64,000 nt of DNA, taken from the NCBI GenBank assembly GCA_038093975.1, contig JBBPTG010000016.1:62001-126000 (forward strand), given 5' to 3'. The translations under genes were made by a program, and so were the position numbers. The notes beneath the pieces are model-generated. The model ran no database searches, was not told where the DNA came from, and saw only the letters and a list, made by a program, of their open reading frames with translations. This document shows positions 34,812-47,847 of the stretch, piece by piece (position 1 is the stretch's first letter; each line of letters starts with the position of its first letter). The DNA is from Chalciporus piperatus. Its lineage: Eukaryota > Basidiomycota > Agaricomycetes > Boletales > Boletaceae.

Positions 34812-34839
34812 GCGTCATGCGTCATGCGTCATGCGTCAT
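34812..34839 (+). repeat. four tandem copies of a 7-mer directly after the antiporter stop
   Basis: GCGTCAT is repeated four times without variation, beginning at the base after the TAG stop codon at 34809-34811. It lies in the 3' untranslated region. A clean repeat at this place is most simply replication slippage. Confidence 0.85.
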
Positions 34840-35227
34840 GTATAGTGGGGAGAGGAGGGGAGGTGAATATTACCTAGGTGGAATAGTAATAGTGGGGAAC
34901 GCATATATCACTATCGGACGCCGCCGGTTAGTTTTTGCTTTGTACTATATCATCACCACATCTCTATGTTAATACGCATGTACATATGTACTTACATTGA
35001 ACCAACTTTGTGATACCGTAGTGAAGGATGTCGGGCTGCCTGTCTGGAGGAGGGACGGGACCCCCTTGGGGTTCTATGACATGCGTTTCCGGATCATTGA
35101 CCACACGCAGCTCCGCGAGATTCAGAGGGTAATAGGATGATAATTGCACAATGACACAAACAAGAGCGATGACAGGAATGGAAGCAAGCGACGACAGATG
35201 AATACGAACGACAGATCGCCGCACCGT
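34840..35227. other. convergent 3' flanks
   Basis: Between the antiporter (plus strand) and NOP56 (minus strand), so it must contain both 3' ends. No coding signal. Confidence 0.5.
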
Positions 35228-37201
35228 TCATGCCTTCTTCTCCTTGTCCTTCTTCTCTTTCTTGTCCTTCTTGTCCTTTTTCTCCTTCTTTTCCTTCTTC
35301 TCTTTGGGTGCGCCATCCTGTGGGAAGCGGGGGGAGTCAGTACACACGCACACGATGCACAATGGACAATAGACCGCCGATCAGGGGCGCAGGGGGGCTC
35401 ACCTCTGTCGGTGCGGCAGCTTTCTCCGCCTTCTTGGAAGCCTTGGCGGCTTTTTTGAGCGCCTTCTTCTCCTCCTTTGATAGTTTCACCTTCTTCGCGG
35501 GCCGTTCGTCCTCGTCCTCTTCGTCCTCTTCCCCATCGACGTCCATCGCCTCGCTCGGTCGTTTCTTCTTCTTCCCCTCCTTCTCACTCTTGTCCTTCCC
35601 CTTGGTTTTACTCTTCTTCGGCGCAGGCGACGACGCTTCGAGAAGAGGTAGAACTGGCTCTGCGTCGTCCATCTCCACATCCTCGTCCTCGTCTTCGTCC
35701 TCGTCGAGAGCGAGGCTGTCGAGGACTTTACGGATCGCGTCGGTGTTTTTGGTGGGCGGGGCGCCGGTCTCGAAGAAGGCGAGACGTTCTTCGACTTGGG
35801 CGCGGAGGGCTTCTCCGAATTTGGGGGTTGGGTTGTCTGCGGGGGGAGTGAGTGAAGATAAAGGGGGGAATGGGTGGAATGGGAACGCACCGGAATAACA
35901 ATCTATCCGAGATGCGATCGAACATTTATTAGCGAGGAATCGTGATATTCGGCCCTTGTGTTTAGGATCGGCGCGTCCGATGAAGGTCGAGTGGTAGAGA
36001 AGACCGTACTATGAGAGTGCAAGGTGTGAGTTCAAGTTACGGGCGCGCGCGTTCCCAACAGAAGAATTCAAAACCCACCTTGGGCGTGTTTCCCTTGGTT
36101 TTGAGTGCACGGAAGAGTGCCTTTTCGGCACCGAGGATTTGAACGGTGGATGCGGGGTACTTTGAAAGGTTGGTCAAGCTGCCCGCATGACTGATGAGCC
36201 GTGCGCCTATCCGCTCTCCAAGAAGTGCGGTGAGCGAGGGAGCGACGAGGTTCATTTTCTCGGTCAAATAAGCCACGAGTGATTTGCGATAATCAGCGAT
36301 GGAGACGACGCGTGCTGCGAATGCGGAGATGTTGAGCATGTCGATGTCTGATATCGATGAGCCCATCGAGCCGCGAGCGGCGTCGAGGATGTTTTGGGAG
36401 AGGGTCGCGTTGTCTTCGACGAGCGTCGTTAGTTCGGGGAGTTTGTCTTCCGCGAGGGTGTCCTTGTCTCCGATAAACTGAACTATCCTTGCATATTGAT
36501 AGTTATCCGGGACGAGCTTGACGAGCTCCGGAAAATGATACCCATACCACTCCCTCACCCTCATCGCAAACAGATTCACGTCCTTGTCCAACTGATCCAA
36601 CAGCGCAATGGCCTGTATGATCATATTATCCACCCTGTTCACGTTAAACTTGAGTTTCGCTCTCGAGTAGGAATGTCCGAGACCGAGTTGGGCTTTGACG
36701 ATGTCGGTGTCGTCGAGACCTTTGAGGAGTCTGGAGGCGTGTTGACGGATACCGCGGAGGATTTCTTGGGCGTCGTCGGAGGCGGTACATTTGATACTCG
36801 TACCGTCGGAGATGGCGTTAGCGAGCGGGCCGTCGTGGACGGCGAGTTTGGTTTTGGAAGATTTCTTGGAGGGTTTGGAGAGGTTGAGTTCGAGGAGGGA
36901 TTTCAGATGGTCATTGAGGATGCCTGTCGGTTGGTCAAGATCCCGCTCCGTCAACAAAGATAAGGCGGTACATCAAAGAAAAAATCAATCACCCACCCTC
37001 TGATACATCATTGATATTCTCGAGCGCCTCAGCTGCGCTCTTGAACGGGGAAAAACTCAGCAGAGACACCATCTTGGAAAACTTTGAAAAGTCCTCGATG
37101 GAGTCCTGAACGGCTTTGGTTTGTGACCCGACTGCATCTTGTAGTTTGACTTCGAATATGGCATACCCAGACGCAGTTTCGAACAATGCGTGGGTCGTCA
37201 T
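35228..37201 (-). CDS. NOP56: box C/D snoRNP core protein Nop56
   Basis: Nucleolar scaffold of box C/D snoRNPs, which guide 2'-O-methylation and pre-rRNA processing with Nop58, Snu13 and fibrillarin. Exons (minus) 37201-36997, 36923-36079, 36008-35891, 35836-35403 and 35317-35228 sum to 563 residues. N-terminal domain: [35 protein letters not shown]. Nop domain: [82 protein letters not shown]. The [11 protein letters not shown] and [12 protein letters not shown] wording fits Nop56 better than Nop58. The C-terminal tail is a KKE/KKD repeat with acidic blocks, standard for the family. Introns were checked for C and D boxes of embedded snoRNAs; none was convincing. Confidence 0.96.
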
Positions 37202-38983
37202 CGCTGCGTTGTTGAGCTCGCTGTGTGCGACGTCGACGACGTTGGGTCTCAAATTTTGGCGAGTGGCTGGTGCGTGAGGATGGATTTGGAAATGAGTTCA
37301 CACGGATGACTTGATGTGTTGGCAAGTTGTTTGCTTGGTGTTCGCTTGACTGCTTGAAGTTGTACTGCCATTCGTCGTGTTGGAAATCTTTCTCTCTTTT
37401 GGACGACTTGGGGCCATTTAGCTGGGTCAGGGCATGTCGGTACTTTGTTCTTCAGGGCTGTGTCCGCGACCAACTTACGGACCTGGGACCCCATGGGCGA
37501 CGTTTATGGATCACAGCTGCGCAATGCTGCGCCTCATAGCATATTCCAGTTGTTTCCACCACCGATATTCCTCCCCCCTAGCGCAGAGCTTTGGACAGAC
37601 CCGACAGAACATTGTCCTTGTCGACACGGCGGCCCGTCGGCGGTCGCAACAAGACTCGGGTAAAGGGATAAATGTATGTACCGCCTTTGGTACCACTGCA
37701 CAGGCCAGTGGCAGAATTTGGGCAGAATGTCTCTGCTTCTTCTAGCCTTGGCGTACATTCGCGGCTCAATCTCTGCTGTCACCTATTGATAGTGGTCCGC
37801 TAACTCGCCCGTTTATGCCAGGAATGGGTCAAAGAAAAAAAAATTGTGTAATTCGGTGACGTTCGCTCTATTTGACCCCTGTTTCTGCAGCGATCGGATC
37901 GCTCTTCGAATCGGCGGCCAACACGGACGTGCAGACGACACCACCATCAGTATTTGTCTTGCTGTGGTCCAATAAACTGGCCTTTGTTGTCGAATCTGAA
38001 ACTCGATTCGGGGATTGCCATCGCCTTTGTGAGGTTAATGGATCCAGACTCATACAGTACGTGTTGATCTATTTCAGTCAAGGTTCAATGATGATTTAGC
38101 AAATTTTGGCTAGCATTCATCGACGTGTGGTCCACGCCTCTCTCTCAGGGTGACAGCTGCCTTGACGAGGGGACGTCTCGTTCCGATCGTACGGTCTCAG
38201 ATGATAACGCGGAACTATCTTGTGCCTGAATATCTGCACGCTCACGGGCGTGATCCATGTGTATACGGTGTTTGAGGTCGACGCGATGTGTTGCTGTGGG
38301 GCGAGGGGCAACGAGGCTATTTCACGGAGGACGAGTGATCCATGTTGGGTGCACTTCCACATCGTGCTCGTCGTTCGCCCTGAGCTCCAACGGCCGATGA
38401 AATGGAATATGATGCATGTGCGCCTGTTTTCGGCCCGTTCGTACCAACCGCTCGTCAATTGACGGAGTGTGTTCTAGCACATCTACTGGTGTTCTTGTTG
38501 GAAGCCACCGTTTCTGCACGTGTTTGAATGATGACAGGGATGTGCTTGTGCCCTTTTGGCATCAAATACGTGCCACGCTTGTTATCAAGGTGAGCGGAGA
38601 TGGTAAGTTAGGGTTTCATAGGGTCACGTGTAATGCTGTGATCTGATTGGATGTCCCATCAGCATGATATATATGTTCCGCCTCGTGCCCAGCCTCAAGG
38701 AAGACTCATATAATTTACTCCCTCGCCTCTCCCTCTCCTTGTGCAAGTATATACAGGACCATCGAGCTGACTGCGCGGGCCACTGCGGGCTCAACTGAAC
38801 CGCACAGCTCGTGTACGCAGTCTCTCTCCTTCACACACGTTTGTCACCATCGCGTCCGCTGTCATATTCGCACTGACTCACTTCATCATAGGGACCTGTA
38901 TTCCTCCACATCACTCCCATCATCCCTCCCCATCCCTTCCCCGCTTTCGTTCATTCCCATTTCATATCTCATTCACGATCATC
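37202..38983. other. no supported gene
   Basis: Contains the NOP56 promoter at its left end and, at the right end (38690-38980), a CT-rich promoter region with AGTATATACAGG near 38745 for the gene at 38984. The middle carries short frames on both strands, none with a recognised domain. Confidence 0.45.
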
Positions 38984-39945
38984 ATGTCCAACCAGGTCCA
39001 TTCTCCATCTACTCCCTCTTACTTTCCCCGGACGCCAAGGATCCCAAAGTTAACACTGCCAGAGCCAATCCCAACACCAGGCCCCTCCCGTCTTCCATCC
39101 ATGGCCGACCCTCGGCGGCCAATCACACCTGCCAGGCCGTCCACCACAAGGCCCAACCCCACGTCGGGTCAGCCCGCCAAGCCCCTGAAGTCCATACTCA
39201 AGGGGGGTAGCAGAAACCCCAATCTTCGCGACTCGTACGAAAGCGAGGGGGAGATATTGGCTGCCAAGCACGGAGCTCACTCGTTGTATAACGTGCCTAA
39301 CGCCGCACCACCGGGATCGCGTCTGGGTAAGTCCCTGAGGCGTAGTCCGCTCCCCCCATTTCCCCCTCTTCCCGCGCTCGAGCCCGTGTCTCTTTACGTA
39401 CTTTATCTGATCTCTCTGTGGCAGTGCCGATGAAGCCGCCAGCGTTTGACCTTCATTGGCAACTCCTCCCCTACGATGGTCGTCGATCGAAGCGGCTTCT
39501 TCGCTTCGACATGGCGTTCCCCGTAGATTACGTCGCCTTCCAGGACAGGGATGGCAACCGGACGCGCCTTACGGAGGCTGATCTCAACAAATCAGCTGCG
39601 AACGGCATGATGACCAAAATGACGGTCATTTTCACTCAAGGCCCTTTTGAATGGGAGGTCGACGTCAAGAACTCCCAGGGCATCCGATGCCGCGACGTGT
39701 TCCAGGCCATCTACGACACGTTCAACGAGCAGCTCACGATGGAGGAGCGGAGACTCATCCGAGACCCTCGCAGAGTTGACGAGGCCTTCCGGTTGCGATG
39801 CAAGCTCGCTGAAGGCCTGCCCCAGGTCGAACACTCCTTGGGGTGGAAGAGGGTCGACGTCCTCATGCACCAAACGATTTTCCTCGGCCTCACACAACCC
39901 AAGTCTGGAAGCGATTGGGTTGTAAACCTGGGACGTCTATCATGA
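38984..39945 (+). CDS. DUF6699-type protein
   Basis: Exons 38984-39326 and 39425-39945 (GTAAGT..GCAG intron) give 287 residues. The first half is Pro/Ser/Thr-rich and probably disordered (TPSYFPRTPRIPKL, PTPGPSRLPSM, ITPARPSTTRPNP). The second half begins FDLHWQLLPYDG and contains LRFDMAFPVDYV and IRCRDVFQAIYDTF followed by LTMEERRLI. The RDVF.AIYD motif and the layout fit DUF6699, a domain of unknown function common in mushroom-forming fungi. No signal peptide or membrane span was seen. A CT-rich promoter with a TATA-like element lies upstream. Confidence 0.75.
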
Positions 39946-41718
39946 ATATGCCACGAACATCACGATTTCCTTTTGATCTTTTGGCAAGTCCGCATATAGT
40001 CTGCCATTCTTTCGCAAGACATTAACACTTGCGCGCGAGCAGGACTGGATTCCACTGTATAAGTAGCGCATTCCTTCATCATCGATCGCAAGAGCATCAT
40101 TACACCCTATCGCATCTTTCGTCACCGTCGTCGTCGTCCTCGTTGTTTTCTAACCCCCCTCGCTCATTGGTGGATCAGCTATTTTCGCTTTTAACTATAT
40201 TGTACCACTATATGTCTTTCACCCGTCCCGGGTCCTAGCTGGAGATGACCCAAGCGTCCAAGTGACGCCTGGCGAGTCGCATTCTCCACCTCCATCTTTC
40301 ATCAAGAACGCCGCGTATATGCGCGTTCTGTGGTGTCTACATATGTCCTCCCTACCCCTCCATTTCTAGCTTTTTGGAAGAAAAAAAAAGCATGTAAGAC
40401 GACATATTCTAACTCGCTCGTCCTTTCGAAGCGACATCCCATTCGTTCTTTGTTGTTCTTTCTCACACACAAATCACATGTAATCAGCAAAACGTTATAG
40501 GATGGATACACAGCAACATGGATAATCACTTTTGACAGACTGTACGATTTCTAGAAAACGGTGAACGCTGTGCGTGGAATTCTCGAACCTAGGGGGGTGG
40601 ATTATCTACTCCCCCATCTACAGCATGAGAAGATAATAGATATCGAAATGCAACCGACGACGAGCATGGGAGAGCTTTGACTCTGAGATGACGGCTACTA
40701 TAGCTCACGCCGTCTGTCTGTCGTCTAGATCCGTCTGTCTGGATAGTGGCGCATTCGTGGGCCCCCGTTAACGGGAGAACACCGCAGAACGTGATAGAAG
40801 AAAACGCGCCAACCCTCAGGCTGCACGAGGCGATCGTGTAGTGGCCAAGTGAAGAGTCAGTGAGCCGTGATCGAGAGTGGAACAGAAGAAGCCGTCCAGT
40901 GAGCCGTCGCGTTCACGAGACCTCTGACCCCCCACGCCACGCTCTATAGAATGCGGTGAATTCATACGGATTGATTATCGATAGAGAGATCGGGATAAGG
41001 AAAGTCGATACAGGCAGGCAGAGATCTATAAACGCGAGAAACCGTGACGCCACTACCCCCAAAATCAGAACGCCGGACCAAATCAAATTCTGAAATGAAA
41101 TGAATTCAAATACGAAAAGTCAAGAGCTCGAAAAGTCGAGGGTGGTGACCGGACCGTCAAACCTTGAAACATTTCGCCACAGACAGACAGAAGACAGGCG
41201 ACACGACCCGAGGGACGGGTACGATCGAGTCATGGTCATCCAGGCCCGGGCCCATCCTTGATCCTACTGAGAAGGGGAGACTCGCGCTTTGGGAAGACAA
41301 ACGTCACGGTCATGGTGGAGGCCGGCGGCATCATGATGGCACGAGCTCGATCGTTTCCATACCTCCCAAACCTCGTGTTGCTGACATGCGCAAGGTTGGG
41401 TTGCCCAAGCAGCAGGAGAGCGATCGAAAGGGGATTTGTCATATTTCATCATCCCATTGAGCGTTGATCGCGAACACGACACGATCGGGAGTGGCGTACC
41501 CTAGAGATATTACGAGTAGATCAGTGGGCGTGGCGAACACGGGGGTACGGGGACGGGGGTGGGTGGGGGTGGGGGGACAAACGCGGCAAGATAATCACAC
41601 CGTTGGGTTTATCATAGGGTGCGTCCTCAGGCTGGGACTTGAGCTTGAATTGGAATTGGAATTGGGGGAGGCGTTGGCCCGGGGATGCACGTGCATGCAA
41701 TTGCTTTGTGCTTTCGTG
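39946..41718. other. no supported gene
   Basis: The longest clean non-coding stretch next to a good gene. It has a simple GAATTG repeat near 41645-41665 and G-rich tracts at 41540-41575. Short frames at 41164-41482 overlap on both strands and show no domain. Confidence 0.45.
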
Positions 41719-42747
41719 CTAGACGTTAAAAGGCAAGATTAAGGAGCTGGCTCCCGGTTCGGCCGAGTCCTGGAAGCGGATTTGGAAGCCCCTGTGCGAG
41801 GTACTTTGCATGAGGTCCTCGTCGTCAGCAGTCAGGTCAAGATGATTCTGGATATCTACGTTGATGTTCCTAAACTCTGGACGCTCTGAAGAAGCGTCAG
41901 TGGGAAAGCCTTCCACAGAGCGCACGGATCTAATCCTGAAAGAATCAACAATATCAAGTTCAGAAAACAGTCATTCGGATCATGCTTGAGGTATCGCACC
42001 GTTCAACACTTCGTCCAAGGTTACATGCGTCGAACTTCGCCGACGGTCACAGAAGCGTTGAGATTAGTGCCAAGACCAACAGTAGAATTCACATTGTAAA
42101 GGACATACGACAATCTACTTGATATCCATTACAAAGGCAAAGAAGATGGATCATACGCCCAACTTCCCTTTCTCTGATAGCCAAACCAGGTGACTTGAAC
42201 TTGATTTGAGCACGCCTCGACGGTCGGGTATAGACCAAGCTTCCTTGATCTGTCAACAAGTAAGCCGACGACTCAGTGACGGGGTTGTCTATTCGCCCTG
42301 CAGAGAACTGAGATAGAGTGATAAATGCGCCGCCATACCCGACTCAGGATTCCAGATGTAAAAATCAAGCAACTGACGATAAAAAAAGGACCACGACAAG
42401 CAGGAATGATCGACGTGTCGAGGTCTTACATGAGCTACTGAGAGATAAAGGAGACGCCCTTGGGCATGGCACGGCACGCTGGAGTTCACTTCCATACCTC
42501 CCACCTCATGTTGGTGAGTCGGAGACATTGCGGGGTTATACCCAGCAGGAAAGGGTGCGATGGTACTGGGGTGCGTGGGCGAAACGATGTGCAGGATGGA
42601 TGCCGTTAGCCCGGCGTAACAGAGTGTCAGGATGCCTTTTGGAATTGATTTCGGGAGGGGTTTGGATGTGGATGTTGCTTTGAAGGTTGTACAGGGCACT
42701 GGAAGATTGTAAATGATTAATGATGCAACGAGGAAGATCGTCACCAT
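41719..42747 (-). CDS. possible membrane-protein gene fragments
   Basis: Two minus-strand pieces look like exons of one gene. The first (42747 down to about 42450) has a hydrophobic MVTIFLVASLIIYNLP and a second span-like ILTLCYAGLTASILHIVS. The second (about 41935 to 41719) follows a TTTCAG acceptor and reads RSVEGFPTDASSERPEF with a stop at 41719, like the cytoplasmic tail of a small fungal membrane protein. The exons between them were not resolved, so this could be two fragments or a decayed gene. Family not recognised. Confidence 0.3.
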
Positions 42748-44205
42748 CTAGAATAGACCACTGCAGCACTGCTCACTTGCTGGGGTGGCAATTGGCTGAT
42801 CCGACCGGGTGCCAGAAACTTACCGGCGATGAAGAGAATGCGAACCCTAGCAAAAGGGCTTCTGAGCAGCCTCTTACTATCAGAGGCTCAAAAGTGTTCG
42901 AAGCACACTGCGGGGCTTCGGATCGGTTTCCCATCCATATATATGTGAAAAACAGGTACTTATTCGTTCAGGAAGGCGACAAGTTAAAAACTAGGAACTG
43001 ATCAAGAGCAACAGTCGCGAACACGCCGGAAGGCTATTTGGTCATATTTATGATAAAAAAAGATGCGCAACCCTATGACATGGTTTCTGGACATTCAAGC
43101 AAGTACCGCAAATCTGTCGACACAACACTCCAACTCGAACACGACCAAGGGTCCGGATTTGTCTGATTTCACTGATGTTGGTAAGTCATAGCTATTTGGT
43201 TCATTTCCCGGCCTTGTTCGTGCCATTTTGAGCGTGACTCGTCACACTTTCAGGGATTTTTTTCATGGGGAAAATAAAACCAAACATGTAATTACGCCAA
43301 GAAGTTCGAAAGGCACCGACTGTTGGCCGAGCTGGGCTGGGCGCAACGACCAACCCAGTGGTGAGCTAACAAGTTGCCTACACTCTGTGTTCGTAACTCA
43401 AACTTGCATCAAGTTACTAGTATCCCCGTCTGCGCAAGAGAGCAGAGGTAGGTGTAGATTGCACGGATAAGGGATTGCCGACCTGAGGCCTGAGCCGAGG
43501 GGTGATCGATTGATCAATTGGTCAATTGACCCCACTTACGTAGGTGGGTTACATATTGACTATGATGGCTTGGCTTGCTGCTGTCAACACTTTGTCTCGA
43601 ATCAGCTGTCAACGCTTGTCAACGTCGATCATCAATCATCCCGGTCGACCGCTGAATATCTGAAATGGAAACTCTGGAGGTTTTGGTAGACGAAGGTATC
43701 ACCGAGCACGAACGGCAAGGACCACGATGCCCGAGCCGTTACGTACGGAAATACGCGCGCAGTACCGCATTCCAAGCCCGTGAAGCCCAAAATGACCATT
43801 TGGGAATGCAGGGCCTTGTTCCAATCACGACCGCCTTAATACTCAATACCGGGCTGAATATGGGAAACGGCAACCCGCCCGATGAGGCGAGATTTGATGG
43901 AGTGCGCGACGAGCAAGTAGCTGGAATTGTGGTTGGCAGGGTTGCTAACTCGAACCAGGTGATGCCTGTCCTCGAGTTGACATTGATACAAGACATCTTC
44001 GGTAAGCAGCGAGTCTTGGCTTTCTTGCTCTCCAAGAAAATTGCACCGCACTGCAGCCAATGGGTCCGGCAACGGGCATGGAACTAATTTAAACGGAGAT
44101 CACACACTCGTGATCAGCGCCCAGCGCGAGGTAAGTTAGTAAAAGGCCAGCCCTGTCGGTTCCATAATTCTCAGTCCCCCCCACAACTTGATATTCACCC
44201 CAGCC
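42748..44205. other. no supported gene
   Basis: The plus frame 43665-44087 (140 codons) is the longest here, but it has no recognised domain and overlaps an equally open minus frame. The last 100 bases form the promoter of the GH3-type gene. An alternation of TTGATCAATTGGTCAATTGA near 43505 is a local palindrome-like word. Confidence 0.4.
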
Positions 44206-46482
44206 ATGTCCTCGCCCTCTGACGAGTACCCACCATCACCAATCCCAGTTCTCACCCCGGAACTTGTGACGAGCCTTCGGGAACGCATGCGCTACGTGCT
44301 CTCGTACCTCGTACAAACCAATTCCATATCGACTTATTTCAAGGAGTCAGAGATATTATCAGATTTTCGGGATGGGCTCAAGCAGCGCGGAAATCAGACT
44401 GATTCCCTCTTCCAGACCTTCCACGAAAACGTCGCTCTCAGTGTCTACGAGCATTACCTCCCCTTTGTCTCCCGTCTCTTCGACAAGCCATGCAACGCAA
44501 CCTCGATCGAGAATTTGATGGCACCAGGCCTACCATACTTCATCGCTCACTCGTCTGGCACTTCCTCTGGGGTGACGAAACACTTTCCAAAGTATCGTCA
44601 CCCGGAACATATGTCCACGTCGACGACACAAACCATGCAGGCGTCAAATCCGACTAGCAAGCATGGGGGTAAGAACTGCATCGTGTACTCTCTCGGTTAC
44701 CGTCAGGTAGTCGAGTGCATGGGCGAAGACGGAGAGATCAAACAAAGAATGCCTGTCTGTCTGATGTCAACGGGAACGATCAGGATGTTCAACCATATGG
44801 TGCGCCCATCGTCTGGAGAACATGATTACTGAGGCTCACTTTGCTCAAGGACGTCACGAAAGACGAAACCTACCAAACGTGGAGGAGTACGCGAGATCCT
44901 AGTGTTCACGCGTCTTGCTGACCCCGTTCGTATCATCTAGTCCCAAACAACTCTTCCCCGTTGGGAGTCTCGTACATTCCGAACTACAAGTCATTCCTCT
45001 TCATGCATGCCTTATTCGCCCTCCAAGAACCTCGAGTCGAACTCATCAACACGATGTTCAGCACTATCTTCCGCGACTTCTGTCGTGTCATTGATGACCA
45101 CTGGGAAAAACTTGTCAAGTGTATCGAGACCGGCACGATTCCAGATTTGGAGGCCACCGAGCATGTCAAAGGAAAGTTATCCGTGAGTGATGATCCTTGG
45201 AACGCGTGGAGAGACTGGACTGAGAGGACGTTCTTAATGTCAGAAATTCCTGCCTCCAAGTCCCGAACGAGCAGCAGAGCTCCGTATGATCGGCAAAGCT
45301 GTCGACTCTCCAGGATGGTTCGCCAAAATCTGGCCTGGCTTACGCGTGGTCGTCGCCATCTCGAGTGGCCCATTCCAGACAGTCGTTCCAGAGGTTGGTC
45401 ATTCCCATCATGCTTCAGCAAGAATCTGATCAACTTTTACTAGCTCCGGCATTACATTGGTCCTACCGTCGAACTACATACGTTGGGTATCAACTGTAGC
45501 GAGGCGTTCCTCGCCCTCGCATATGATCACAGGGATCCTAGCTTGTACAAGGTCGTTGGATCAGATGATATCATCGAGTTCCTGCTCGTAGACACTCCCG
45601 AGGAGGCCAAGTATCTCACACAAACGGTACGCATGCACTCGACTCTAAGCGATGTCCTCGATTTGACTGCATTTCAGTGGAACGTGGAAGTGGGTAGAAA
45701 GTATGAGGTAATTCTGACCACCAGAGATGGCTTCTGGCGATACCGTCTCGGCGACGTCATCGAAGTCGTCGGCTTTGATCCTCGAGATGGTCAACCCATC
45801 ATCCACTATCTCCAGGTCCGTTCCTAGTCCAATAACCCGCATACATATTCATTTTATATCCCCCCCCCCCCCACTCACAGCGCCGAAACGTTCACATGCG
45901 TCTTGCCAACGAAATCGTCAGCGAGCAAGAACTCCGTGACGCCCTCGGGTCGACGTCTCAATCTCTTGGCGTCGTCTCGGAGTTTTGTGTTTGCCCAGAT
46001 TATCGAGAAAGCACGCCTCGTTATTGCTTCTTCGTTGAACCTCAAGGCGCTCTTGGTAATGTTTATTCCACCGTCGTCGTTCGTCTCCCTCTAAACGGAA
46101 TGTATCGCTATTAGTTCCCTCGCCTACAACTGTGTCCAAAGAACTCCACGCGTACCTTCAACAACACAACGAAAATTATCTAAGGGACAGCAACGCCGGG
46201 AAGATCGGCCTTCCCGTCGTTCGCGTACTCGGACGGGGCACGTTCGGCGAGTACAGAGATTGGAAGATCCGCACCACGAAGATGGCTTCTGGTCAGATCA
46301 AGGTGCCTCCTGTAGTGTGGGACGAGGAGTTGAGAAATTGGTTGGGAGAGCGGGTCGTCGAGGAATATCATGATCGGGCGGGGGAGACGCGACGAGAGAG
46401 ATGGATTTGGGATTGGGATTGGGCAAGGTATTTACGCACTGGGATTTCTACAGCGATGTCGATCTTTCGTGGGATATTCTAA
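44206..46482 (+). CDS. GH3-family acyl-adenylate-forming enzyme
   Basis: Eight exons keep phase (44206-44799, 44850-44886, 44941-45182, 45244-45393, 45444-45626, 45678-45815, 45881-46055, 46115-46482), giving 628 residues, near the usual 550-620. In plants GH3 enzymes adenylate auxin, jasmonate or other acids and join them to amino acids. ATP-site landmarks: AHSSGTSSGVTKHFP (P-loop-like), LRVVVAISSGPFQTVVPE and LGINCSEAFLAL (second ATP motif region), and VILTTRDGFWRYRLGDVIEV, the hinge motif with the conserved YRLGD. Next come GRGTFGEYRDWKIR and an aromatic C terminus. The second exon is 37 bases. An intron near 45860 holds a 12-C run. The enzyme appears complete; substrate unknown. Confidence 0.88.
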
Positions 46483-47847
46483 GAAAAGTCGATATTTATT
46501 GTATCACTTTGTATCCAAGGAGTAAGGAGTGTTTCCATCTAGTCTCTCAAGTGTAATAGAATAGTCCCTTGTCTCGCGTCTCCTACGTAGGCCCAAGAAT
46601 GAGGGTGGAAGCGATCGTTCATCGTCCACGTGGGACAAGAAAGTTGTCGGTGTGCTTGGTGAACTGAACTTGCTTGAAATTGATGGCAAGTGATCTGCAC
46701 CCAAGGAAACTGCACGTCCAACGGTACGGGATCGAATTCAGCAACGATCCCGGAAGGCAGGTAATACTTTGAAAGGTGTGGTGATCACCTCTTTCGACGA
46801 CGGGGCTATCGAGGAAACAGGTCCTAGGCTCGAGTATTGGTTTCTATTCCATCACTCGGGGCACCACCAACAACCCAAGCGAAAGGTGATTTCGCACTCC
46901 CCGTAGCGAAAGCTCCGGCCCTCAGTGAAGTGTTTGGATTTGTCGTATCGATGTGATATTCTGTCCACTTTAGAAAGATCCAATTGAATCGCCCACAGAT
47001 TCAACACTCGAGTAACGTTGGAGTTTGCTCGGCCGAACCTATCAGCATCAGAGAACCAAGAGCATGGTTCTGCGAGGAAATGCTGAGAGATGGTCGTGCT
47101 CCAAGTTATTGGGAAGCTTGATCGAGGAGGTCACGGTGCACTGGTAGTAAGTTAAGCGTCGACCGTGCGGCATGGGCAAGTTACGGTTGTAACCCACAGA
47201 GACTCGGAGCCGGTGCTGAGAAGACGACGAAGAGGGAAAATGGCAACGAAGCATGTTGATCCCCTCGAATCCGGTGTCTTCTGGCTGCCGAGTTGGATAT
47301 CTTTCTGATTGACGGTGATGGACCCATTGGTGCGTTCGCTTCCAACAGTGTCTGCGAGAGTGGGGAGGTTGCAATCCACACGCTCTGTGGTAGATATGGG
47401 TCCTGGGACCGGAGCGAGGGTGAACAAGGGAACGACATACTGCAGGACAACCAATTGGGTGATATTGTTACACATCCCTGAGAGGCTTTGTGATGAAGTT
47501 CGCAGGATGGTACTCCTTAGCCTATAGCATTTCATGGTATATCTTGAATTCCCGAACCCACAGCGAGTGTATATTTATGACGACGGATGGGAGTCATCGT
47601 CCGAAATGCAAAGACACGTTCGTCCTCGTTCGTCACCCAGGCAGTGTTGATCTGGTCCCTTGGTAGTTCCGCTCTGTTCCCTTTGTATGACTCTTTAAAG
47701 GATACCAATCAGACACGGCGGACCGCGGGATTGACAAGGATGATCGAGATGGACTGTAAAAATGACAGAGATATGACCAATCCGATGCCGCTCGGACGTA
47801 TATCACTAAGCCCAAACGTCTCGCACTCATCCATCCCATCTCCCACC
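46483..47847. other. no supported gene
   Basis: The minus frame 47535-47152 (127 codons) is open but unrecognised and overlaps other frames. The right end forms the promoter of the transaldolase gene. Confidence 0.4.

Noticed and set aside
35477..35898. Arg/Ser-rich frames opposite the NOP56 tail
   Set aside because: They are shadows of the lysine/glutamate repeat coding sequence of NOP56.
35318..36996. snoRNAs within NOP56 introns
   Set aside because: Introns are short and lack paired C (RTGATGA) and D (CTGA) boxes at suitable ends.
43665..44087. 140-codon frame upstream of the GH3-type gene
   Set aside because: No domain, no intron or paralogue support, and an equally open frame on the other strand.
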